From CAWEHQ01 sp051001995 (GTDB lineage Bacteria; Actinomycetota; Thermoleophilia; Solirubrobacterales; Thermoleophilaceae): a DNA stretch of 23,935 bases. The notes below the pieces were generated by a model, which was not told the origin of the DNA, made no database searches, and saw nothing but the letters and a program-made list of their open reading frames with translations. The position numbers and the translations under genes are program-made. Location of the stretch: positions 1 to 23,935 of the forward strand of contig JBPCMT010000210.1 of NCBI GenBank assembly GCA_051001995.1. The letters run 5' to 3'. Shown one piece after another: positions 1 through 5,995 of the stretch; within the stretch, counting starts at the first letter, position 1; each line of letters begins with the position of its first letter.

Positions 1-899
1 CCGAGTCCGAAGCGCAGCATCATCGCCACCGAGACGAGCATCGCCAGAGGGTTCGCCGCGCCCGTGCCGGCGATGTCCGGCGCGGAGCCGTGCACCGGCT
101 CGAACAGGCCCGGCCCCGCGGCGCCGACCGAGGCGCTCGGGAGCATCCCGATCGAGCCGGTGAGCATCGCCGCCTCGTCGGAGAGGATGTCGCCGAACAT
201 GTTCTCGGTCAGGAGAACGTCGAAGTGCGTCGGCCGCGATACGAGCTGCATCGCGGCGTTGTCCACCAGCATGTGCTCGAGCTCGACGTCGGAGTGCTCG
301 CGGGCGACGCGCTCCACCGTCTCGCGCCAGAGACGAGAGGTCTCGAGGACGTTCGCCTTGTCCACGCTCGTGACCCTGCGGCGCGCGAGCCCGAAGGCCG
401 CACGCGCGATCCGCTCGATCTCCTCGACCGTGTAGGCGCAGGTGTCAAACGCCCGCCCGCCCTCGCGGCCGCGGTCGCCGAAGTAGATGCCGCCGGTCAG
501 CTCGCGCACCACCAGCAGGTCGGTGCCCTCGATCCGCTCGCGCCGCAGCGGGCTCGCGTCCAGCAGCGCCGTGCTCGGGCGGACCGGCCGGAGGTTGGCG
601 AACAGGCCGAGGCCCTTGCGCAGGCCGAGCAGGCCCTGCTCGGGGCGCGGCGCGTGGGGGTCGGTCGTGTCCCACCGCGGGCCGCCGACGGCCGCGAGCA
701 GCACGGCGTCGGATCCTCGGCACGCGTCCAGGACGTCGTCGGTCAGAGCCGTGCCGTGCGCGTCGATCGAGGCGCCGCCGATCGCGTGCTCGGAGAGCTC
801 GAAGTCGCCGATCCGGGCGAGCAGCTCGCGTGCGGCGCCCATTACCTCGGGGCCGATGCCGTCGCCGGGCAAGCAGGCGATCCGCAGCGCCGGGCTCAC
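1..899 (-). CDS. leuB: 3-isopropylmalate dehydrogenase, C-terminus cut by window edge
   Basis: LeuB oxidises and decarboxylates 3-isopropylmalate with NAD+ to 2-oxoisocaproate, in the cytoplasm. The reading frame starts at a GTG (899) and runs off the window, giving about 299 residues of a family usually near 350. Family features seen are the N-terminal PGDGIGPEV motif, a conserved arginine-rich stretch (LRKGLGLFANLRPVRP), VRELTGGIYFG, and the substrate/metal region with LTENMFGDILSDEA. The GTG overlaps the TGA of the upstream methyltransferase gene by four bases (GTGA, 896-899), so translation is probably coupled. It closes the visible leuC-leuD-methyltransferase-leuB operon. Identification is secure; the missing end cannot be judged. 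Confidence 0.96.
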   Translation of the reverse strand, partial: MSPALRIACLPGDGIGPEVMGAARELLARIGDFELSEHAIGGASIDAHGTALTDDVLDACRGSDAVLLAAVGGPRWDTTDPHAPRPEQGLLGLRKGLGLFANLRPVRPSTALLDASPLRRERIEGTDLLVVRELTGGIYFGDRGREGGRAFDTCAYTVEEIERIARAAFGLARRRVTSVDKANVLETSRLWRETVERVAREHSDVELEHMLVDNAAMQLVSRPTHFDVLLTENMFGDILSDEAAMLTGSIGMLPSASVGAAGPGLFEPVHGSAPDIAGTGAANPLAMLVSVAMMLRFGL

Positions 900-1675
900 G
901 GCCGGCGAGCCTCGATGTTGAGCCGCACGTAGTCGATCGCCACCGGCTCCCCCATGCGCTCGAGCACCGCCTCGACGAACGGGTCGCGCAGCTCCTCGGG
1001 AAGGCGCTCGAGGTGGAGGCCGAGCGTGACCGTCCGCAGGTACGCGGCGGGCTCCTCGGGCACGAGCGTGCGCGGCTCGAGCCAGCAGCGGACCTCGTGG
1101 AAGCCGGCGCCGCGCAGCCGTCCGGCGGCGTCGTCGGTGGAGGGAAAGCGCCACGGGCCCTCCCACCCGCCGAGGTAGGGCGCGAACGGATCGGTGTCGC
1201 GCACGCCGCCGACCGCCTGCGTGACTGACGCCACGTTCCCCTCTCCCCCGCACTGGGCGGCCAGCGTCCCGCCGGGGCGCAATGCGGCGTGCAGGTGCGC
1301 GAAGAGCCGGTCGTGATCGGGGATCCAGTGGAAGACCGCGGTCGAGAGGATCGCGTCGACCGGCCGGTCGAGCTCGAGCTCGGCGAGATCCATCCTGCGG
1401 ACCTCGACCGATCCTCGCAGCGTCTCCCTCGCCTTGCGCACCATGTCCTCCGAGGCGTCCACCGCTACCACGTGCCCGCCCGGCAGCCGCTCCACCAGGG
1501 TCTGGGTCACCCGGCCGGTGCCGCAGCCGGCGTCGAGCACCGTCTCGTCGCCGCGCAGCGCGAGCCGGTCGAGCACCTCCAGGCCGAGCCCGAATTGGAA
1601 GTCGGAGACGCGGTGGTAGAGCTCCGCGTCCCAGTCGCGCGGCCCGCTCGCGGCTGTCTCGCCGGAGGCGCTCAC
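896..1675 (-). CDS. SAM-dependent methyltransferase, trans-aconitate methyltransferase-like, inside the leu operon
   Basis: This 259-residue class I methyltransferase has motif I VLDAGCGTGR (about 46-55), an acidic strand-2 motif VAVDAS (about 72-77) and a post-motif FHWIPDH. The N-terminal DWDAELYH and the WIPDH segment resemble E. coli Tam, which methylates trans-aconitate and is about 252 residues long. The start is the GTG at 1675, whose GTGA overlaps the leuD stop; its own TGA overlaps the leuB GTG in the same way. Such locked spacing implies co-expression with leucine synthesis. Yeast Tmt1, a functional counterpart of Tam, methylates 3-isopropylmalate, so an isopropylmalate or isopropylmaleate substrate is a reasonable inference. 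Substrate is not provable here; malonyl-ACP or other carboxyl methylation remains possible. Confidence 0.85.
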   Translation of the reverse strand: MSASGETAASGPRDWDAELYHRVSDFQFGLGLEVLDRLALRGDETVLDAGCGTGRVTQTLVERLPGGHVVAVDASEDMVRKARETLRGSVEVRRMDLAELELDRPVDAILSTAVFHWIPDHDRLFAHLHAALRPGGTLAAQCGGEGNVASVTQAVGGVRDTDPFAPYLGGWEGPWRFPSTDDAAGRLRGAGFHEVRCWLEPRTLVPEEPAAYLRTVTLGLHLERLPEELRDPFVEAVLERMGEPVAIDYVRLNIEARRP

Positions 1676-2232
1676 AGGGCCGTCGTGACCGGCCCGACCC
1701 GCTCGCGGTCGCGCTCGTAGGCCTCGATCGAGTCCGCCTGGCCGAGCGTGATGCCGATGTCGTCGAGGCCGTTCAGCAGCCGGTGGCGCGTCTGGTCGTC
1801 GATCTCGAACGCCACCGCGCGGCCACCGTGCTCCACCGTCCGGCGCTCCAGATCGACGCGAGCCTCGCGGGCCTCCATCAGCGCCCGCACCTCGTCCGCG
1901 GGCAGCACGACCGGCAGCAGCCCGATCTTCGTGCAGTTCGAGTGGAAGATGTCGGCGAAGGACGGTGCCACGATCGCCTCGAAGCCGTAGTCCTGGAGCC
2001 CCCACGGGGCGTGCTCGCGCGAGGATCCGCAGCCGAAGTTGCGGCCGGTGACGAGGATCGGGTTGCGCTCCAGGCGCCAGCCCGGCTCCTTCGCCCAATC
2101 GTGGAAAAGGAACTCCCCGAAGCCCGAGCGCTCGACTCTCTTCAGGAACTGCTTGGGCATGATCTGGTCGGTGTCGACGTCGTCGCGGTCGAGCACCGAC
2201 ACGCCTCCTTGCACGACCCCCACGGGCTTCAC
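1672..2232 (-). CDS. leuD: 3-isopropylmalate dehydratase small subunit
   Basis: LeuD is the swivel subunit that pairs with LeuC to isomerise 2-isopropylmalate to 3-isopropylmalate through isopropylmaleate. The 186-residue product has the family hallmarks DRDDVDTDQIMPKQFLK near the N-terminus and GRNFGCGSSREHAPWGL at about 63-79, and is close to the usual bacterial length. The chosen GTG (2232) overlaps the leuC TGA as GTGA (2229-2232); the same arrangement recurs at its own stop with the methyltransferase gene. No separate promoter is visible, so it is expected to be made stoichiometrically with LeuC from one transcript. Confidence 0.96.
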   Translation of the reverse strand: MKPVGVVQGGVSVLDRDDVDTDQIMPKQFLKRVERSGFGEFLFHDWAKEPGWRLERNPILVTGRNFGCGSSREHAPWGLQDYGFEAIVAPSFADIFHSNCTKIGLLPVVLPADEVRALMEAREARVDLERRTVEHGGRAVAFEIDDQTRHRLLNGLDDIGITLGQADSIEAYERDRERVGPVTTAL

Positions 2233-3587
2233 CGCGACCACTCCCGGACGTCCACGAAGCGGCCCTCGATCGCCGCCGCGGCCGCCATCTGCGGGCTGAC
2301 CAGGTGGCTGCGGCCGCCGCGGCCCTGGCGGCCCTCGAAGTTGCGGTTGGAGGTCGAGGCGCAGCGCTCGCCGGGCGCCAGGACGTCGGGGTTCATGCCC
2401 AGGCACATCGAGCAGCCGGCCGAGCGCCAGTCGAAGCCGGCCCGGCGGAAGACCTCGTCGAGCCCCTCCGCCTCCGCCTCCGCCTTGACCTGCTGCGAGC
2501 CCGGGACGACCATCGCCTCGAGGCTCTCCGCGACCCGGCGACCCTCGACGATCGCCGCCGCCACGCGCAGGTCGCCGACGCGCGCGTTCGTGCAGGAGCC
2601 GATGAACACCCGGTCGAGGGCGATCTCCTGAATCGGCGTTCCCGCCTCGAGGTCCATGTAGACGAGCGCGCGCTCCTCCCCCTCGGTCCGCGGATCGGGC
2701 ACCGTGGCGGTGACCGAGGCGACCATCCCGGGCGTCGTGCCCCACGTCACCTGGGGCGAGAGCGCCGCGGCGTCCACGACCATCTCCCGGTCGAAGCTCG
2801 CGCCGGGGTCGGTGCGCAGCCCGCGCCACTCCTCGGGGGTGGGGTCGGGCGCCGCGGGCCGGCCCTCGAGCCACTCGAAGGTCGTGTCGTCGGGCGCCAC
2901 CATGCCGGCGCGGCCGCCGCCCTCGATCGTCATGTTGCAGACGGTCATCCGCCCCTCCATCGAGAGCGCCTCGATCGCGGGCCCGGCGTACTCGATCACG
3001 TGACCTACGCCGCCCTCGACGCCCATCTGCCCGATCGTCCCGAGGATTAGGTCCTTGGCGGTCACGCCGAAGCCGAGCTCACCCTCGTAGCGGATCAGCA
3101 TCGCCCTCGGCTTTGACTGCTGGAGGGTCTGTGTGGCCAGCACGTGCTCGACCTCGCTCGTGCCGATCCCGAACGCGAGCGCCCCGAGCGCGCCGTGGGT
3201 CGCGGTGTGCGAGTCGCCGCAGACGATCGTCATGCCCGGCTGGGTCACGCCGAGCTCGGGGCCGATCACGTGGACGATGCCCTGGCGCTGCGAGCCGACC
3301 GAGTAGATCGGGACGGCGAACTCGCGGCAGTTGCGCTCGAGCGCCTCGACCTGCTTGCGCGAGAGGTGGTCGGCGATCTGCGCGGCGGCCGCGGGGGCGT
3401 CGGTCGGAACGTTGTGGTCGGCGGTCGCGAGCGTGCGGTCCGGCCGGCGGACGGTGCGACCAGCCAGCCGGAGCGCGTCGAACGCCTGCGGCGAGGTGAC
3501 CTCGTGGACGAGGTGGAGGTCGATGTAGAGAAGCCCGGGCGCGACCTCGTGGGCGTCCCAGATCTTGTCGAGCAGGGTCTTCGTCAT
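2229..3587 (-). CDS. leuC: 3-isopropylmalate dehydratase large subunit
   Basis: LeuC carries the [4Fe-4S] cluster of isopropylmalate isomerase. The 452-residue protein starts at ATG 3587 and shows the aconitase-family motifs IVCGDSHTATHGALGALAFGIG cut here into blocks near 121-141, plus the three cluster cysteines: Cys332 in IGSCTN and Cys392/Cys395 in GCSMCLGMN. ATADHNVPT near 55-62 is also typical of LeuC. The start codon lies 9 bases after the stop of the XRE-cupin regulator gene, and an AGGAG sits about 13 bases upstream inside that gene's end, so the two are probably co-transcribed. No missing residues were noted. Confidence 0.97.
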   Translation of the reverse strand: MTKTLLDKIWDAHEVAPGLLYIDLHLVHEVTSPQAFDALRLAGRTVRRPDRTLATADHNVPTDAPAAAAQIADHLSRKQVEALERNCREFAVPIYSVGSQRQGIVHVIGPELGVTQPGMTIVCGDSHTATHGALGALAFGIGTSEVEHVLATQTLQQSKPRAMLIRYEGELGFGVTAKDLILGTIGQMGVEGGVGHVIEYAGPAIEALSMEGRMTVCNMTIEGGGRAGMVAPDDTTFEWLEGRPAAPDPTPEEWRGLRTDPGASFDREMVVDAAALSPQVTWGTTPGMVASVTATVPDPRTEGEERALVYMDLEAGTPIQEIALDRVFIGSCTNARVGDLRVAAAIVEGRRVAESLEAMVVPGSQQVKAEAEAEGLDEVFRRAGFDWRSAGCSMCLGMNPDVLAPGERCASTSNRNFEGRQGRGGRSHLVSPQMAAAAAIEGRFVDVREWSR

Positions 3588-3596
3588 GGTCGGTTT

Positions 3597-4223
3597 TCAG
3601 CTCCTTCGCAGGCCCGCGGCGGTGACCGCGAGGAAGCGCGCGGGCTCTCTTGCGGGGTTCTCGAAATGATGGGCCAGGTCGGCGTCGAAGGTCACGGCGT
3701 CGCCGGTGCCGAGCTGGTGCGCTGCGCCGTCGCAGACGAGGCGGACGCGGCCTTGGGTTACCACCGCGGTCTCGCGCGACCCCGGCTCGTGGATCGGCGG
3801 ATCGCCGGGGCCACCGGTCGCCGCGCCGGGCGCGAGCGTGTGCAGGGAGACCTCGGCGCGCTGCCCGGGGATCGGCGGCGTGAGCACCTCGTAGCCGTGT
3901 CCTTCGGCGGCGCCCCTGCCCTCTCGGCGGTCGCCGGCGCGGACGACGGTCACGCCGCCCGACTCGTCGAGGCGAAGCAGCTGGGAGAGGGTGAGATCGA
4001 GCCCGGCGGCGATTCGGGTGGCCACCGCCACCGTGGGGCTCGTCTCGGAGCGCTCCACCTGGGAGAGCATCGGCGCCGATACGCCGCTGCGCTCGGCGAG
4101 GTCACGCAGCGAGAGGCCCATGCCCTCGCGGAGGGCCTTCAGCCGTGGGCCGAGGGTGGGTGTGTCGGGCCGGGCGCCGTTCACGTCGGCGCGACCGGCG
4201 GGCGGTGAAGCGAGCGTCGCCAT
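3597..4223 (-). CDS. XRE-family regulator with C-terminal cupin domain
   Basis: The product joins an N-terminal helix-turn-helix (about residues 27-83; LSLRDLAERSGVSAPMLSQVERSETSPT is the recognisable core, read in parts) to a C-terminal cupin sensor domain (about 123-198). This HTH-cupin design is common in regulators of metabolic operons, where the cupin binds a small ligand. It directly precedes leuC with a 9-base gap, so it may control the leu operon and itself. The ATG at 4223 is preferred; an in-frame GTG at 4244 would add seven residues but its purine-rich GAGG is about 13 bases away and it sits inside a perfect inverted repeat. Ligand and regulon are inference. Confidence 0.85.
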   Translation of the reverse strand: MATLASPPAGRADVNGARPDTPTLGPRLKALREGMGLSLRDLAERSGVSAPMLSQVERSETSPTVAVATRIAAGLDLTLSQLLRLDESGGVTVVRAGDRREGRGAAEGHGYEVLTPPIPGQRAEVSLHTLAPGAATGGPGDPPIHEPGSRETAVVTQGRVRLVCDGAAHQLGTGDAVTFDADLAHHFENPAREPARFLAVTAAGLRRS

Positions 4224-4231
4224 GAAGGGCG

Positions 4232-4249
4232 TGTACGCTATCACGTACA
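4232..4249. promoter_or_regulatory. Perfect inverted repeat, candidate operator for the XRE-cupin gene
   Basis: TGTACG (4232-4237) and CGTACA (4244-4249) form a perfect 6+6 inverted repeat with a 6-base spacer. On the minus strand the repeat contains TAGCGT (4235-4240), a plausible -10 box whose start point would fall a few bases before ATG 4223. An operator on the -10 box fits autorepression by the gene it precedes. Function is inferred from position and symmetry only. Confidence 0.45.
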
Positions 4250-4317
4250 GACGTTTTCCTCGCCTTAGCGTCGCGGCTCGTCCCGTGAAGCTCTAGGCAC
4301 GGGGCCCCCGGCGGTTG

Positions 4318-4457
4318 CTCGGCCGACCTGGTAACCGAGTGCGTCCTATGTGGGTGAGCTTCGGTGCCCACGTCGGCCGGGGACGTGAACTTCTCGCTGG
4401 AAGCCTTTCCGCCACGTAACCCCAGCGCCCGAGCTCGCTCCCTAACCTCGGGGCGGC
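4318..4457 (+). promoter_or_regulatory. Structured 5' leader upstream of the GH3 gene, possible cis-acting RNA
   Basis: The segment can fold into stacked helices: 4318-4327 pairs with 4372-4381 (10 pairs, one G-U), and immediately inside it 4350-4354 pairs with 4367-4371 (GTGGG/CCCAC). CTCGG 4318-4322 can instead pair with CCGAG 4335-4339, which would exclude the long helix. Near the start codon CCCGAG (4428-4433) pairs with CTCGGG (4447-4452), covering the only G-rich stretch before ATG 4458. This could regulate translation. In actinobacteria cell-wall hydrolase genes often follow c-di-AMP (ydaO-type) riboswitches, but the conserved core of that class was not convincingly matched. GC-rich DNA also folds by chance. 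Confidence 0.3.
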
Positions 4458-5627
4458 ATGCGCTTCGCCCTTCCGCAAGACGCCAAGCGGCGCCGCCGCC
4501 TCTCGGTGCTGGTGGCCGGCTGCCTGGTCGCGCTCGTCACCGGCGTCGAGGTCGGCGCCCGTTCGGGGGACGAGGCCGGCTCGCTCGCGTCCGCGCGTGG
4601 AGACGGAGATGGCTCGGAAAAGGCCCCGCCGGTCGACGACCTGAGCCTGCGCCAGCAGGTCGGCCAGCTCGTGATGCTGCGCTTCGACGGCACCGAGCGA
4701 CCGACCTACGTCCAGGAGGCGCTGCGCGCCGGTGAGGCGGCCGGGGCGATCCTGTTCGGCGACAACGTGCTCTCGGCGCAGCAGCTCCGCGACCTGACCG
4801 GGTCGCTCCAGCAGGCCGCCGGGCGCAGCGCTCTGCTCGCGGTCGACCAGGAGGGCGGCGACATCCGGATCGTGCCGTTCGCGGCGCCCGAGCCGGCGGC
4901 CGGGACGATCGCGCGACCGGCGCTGGCCGAGCAGCTCGCGCGCCAGGCCGGTCGCGACCTCGACCGGCTCGGGATCAACGTGAACCTCGCGCCGGTGGCC
5001 GACGTCGCGTCCGTGCCGGGGTCGGTTGTCGCCGGCCGCGCCTACCCGGGCGAGGCCGACGCGGTCGCCTCACTCGTGGCCGCGGCTGTGCGTGGACACC
5101 GCCGCGGCGGCGTCGCCTCGACCGCGAAGCACTTCCCCGGCATCGGCGCCGCCAAGCTCAACACCGACGACGCCGCCGTGACGATCAAGCGCCCGCGAGC
5201 GGAGATCGAGAAGGTGGACCTCGAGCCGTTCCGGGCGGCGATCGACGCCGAAGTGGAGCTGGTCATGGCCGGCCACGCCCTCTACCCCACGCTCGACGAC
5301 CGCCGGATCGCCTCGCAATCGGCTCCGATCCTGGAGGGCGTGCTGCGCGAGGAGCTCGGCTACCGCGGCGTGATCGTGACCGACAGCATGGAGGCCGAGG
5401 CGGTGCTGAGCCGGTCCTCGACGCCCGAGGCAGCAGTCCGGGCGGTCGCCGCCGGTGCCGACCTAATGCTCACGACCTCGAGCGGCAGCTACATGCCGGT
5501 CTTCAAGCGGCTGCTCGGCGAGGCGAAGCGCTCGGAGAAGTTCCGCGCGCGCGTCGAGGAGTCGGCGGCGCGGGTGCTGCGGCTAAAGGAGCGGCTGGGG
5601 CTGCGGCCCCCTGCTCCGGCGAAGTGA
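4458..5627 (+). CDS. Glycoside hydrolase family 3, NagZ-like beta-N-acetylhexosaminidase, exported or membrane-anchored
   Basis: The 389-residue protein has a basic start followed by a hydrophobic segment (about 15-31), a low-complexity linker, and one GH3 TIM-barrel domain (about 60-385). Visible motifs are DQEGG (130-134), KHFPG (224-228) and IVTDSMEAEAV with Asp309 as the expected nucleophile. NagZ enzymes remove N-acetylglucosamine from muropeptides; with an exported enzyme the role would be cell-wall turnover outside the membrane. The classic NagZ KHFPGHGxTxxDSH loop is changed to KHFPGIGAAKLNTDDA, so the His of the Asp-His acid/base dyad is absent. Substrate may therefore differ from NagZ. 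It stands alone, divergent from the leu operon. Confidence 0.85.
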   Translation: MRFALPQDAKRRRRLSVLVAGCLVALVTGVEVGARSGDEAGSLASARGDGDGSEKAPPVDDLSLRQQVGQLVMLRFDGTERPTYVQEALRAGEAAGAILFGDNVLSAQQLRDLTGSLQQAAGRSALLAVDQEGGDIRIVPFAAPEPAAGTIARPALAEQLARQAGRDLDRLGINVNLAPVADVASVPGSVVAGRAYPGEADAVASLVAAAVRGHRRGGVASTAKHFPGIGAAKLNTDDAAVTIKRPRAEIEKVDLEPFRAAIDAEVELVMAGHALYPTLDDRRIASQSAPILEGVLREELGYRGVIVTDSMEAEAVLSRSSTPEAAVRAVAAGADLMLTTSSGSYMPVFKRLLGEAKRSEKFRARVEESAARVLRLKERLGLRPPAPAK

Positions 5628-5649
5628 CAGCGGTCGGCGCTCGTCGTCG

Positions 5650-5755
5650 CTGCGCTCGCCGGCCAACCGTAGGCCGCGGCGACGGTGAGGTCGAGCTGCT
5701 CGTGCAGCCGGCGAAGGTCGGCGTAGGCGCCGTCATCGACCTCGTTGTAGAGCTT
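5650..5755 (-). pseudogene. Remnant of the C-terminal tail of an Eco57I/MmeI-type DNA methyltransferase
   Basis: Read on the minus strand from 5755, the frame gives KLYNEVDDGAYADLRRL, then HEQLDLTVAAAYGWPAS. The pattern of a LYN tripeptide, a LH..LD helix and AAYGWP is typical of the extreme C-terminus of large Eco57I/MmeI-type restriction-methyltransferases. Nothing resembling the catalytic domain lies upstream, and beyond the GWP codons (5668-5660) the frame runs antisense into the GH3 gene. It is therefore best read as a scrap left by a lost gene. The match is from memory of family pattern, not a search. Confidence 0.35.
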
Positions 5756-5885
5756 GGTGCGCCTCGATCAGGTGAGGCTCGGCGCCCGCCTTGCGGAGGG
5801 CCGCGGCGCCGCGCTCGGCGCGGGCACGCGCCTCCTCGATGTAGAGCATGGCGGCGTCGATCTCGCTGAAGTGTTCCTCGTCCAA
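5733..5885 (-). CDS. Small hypothetical protein, possibly frameshifted
   Basis: A TTG start at 5885 is preceded by GGAAAG (5893-5898) at 7 bases and by TAGATT (5913-5918), a reasonable -10 box, so expression signals look real. The 50-residue product is a charged, probably helical peptide (DEEHFSEIDAAMLYIEEARA at the start). It ends at a TGA (5733-5735) just after the reading frame of the methyltransferase-tail remnant begins on the same strand; a one-base change near 5755 would join the two frames. It may thus be an intact small protein, or the front of a gene broken by a frameshift. I do not recognise a function. Confidence 0.35.
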   Translation of the reverse strand: MDEEHFSEIDAAMLYIEEARARAERGAAALRKAGAEPHLIEAHQALQRGR

Positions 5886-5912
5886 AGGTGCGCTTTCCGT
5901 CGGTAGGGACCG

Positions 5913-5918
5913 AATCTA
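5913..5918 (-). promoter_or_regulatory. Candidate -10 box (TAGATT) for the small ORF
   Basis: TAGATT on the minus strand fits the actinobacterial TANNNT pattern and stands about 27 bases before the TTG at 5885, leaving room for the GGAAAG ribosome site. No clear -35 element is visible. The rest of the gap 5886-5995 holds nothing else recognisable. Confidence 0.3.
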
Positions 5919-5995
5919 GGACCCAGCCCGCACAGAGCTCACTGCCCAGCGCGATCAGACTCAGCCCGGCGTGTTGAGCTGCACTCCGCGCCCCG

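Noticed and set aside
90..932. Long plus-strand ORFs opposite leuB and many others opposite minus-strand genes
   Set aside because: They are rich in Arg, Ala and Gly without any family motif and lie antisense to clearly identified genes; this is usual in very GC-rich DNA.
4318..4457. Assignment of the GH3 leader to the c-di-AMP (ydaO) riboswitch
   Set aside because: GGGTGA- and CGGGGAC-like strings occur, but their order and the conserved 3' part do not match the class well enough to name it.
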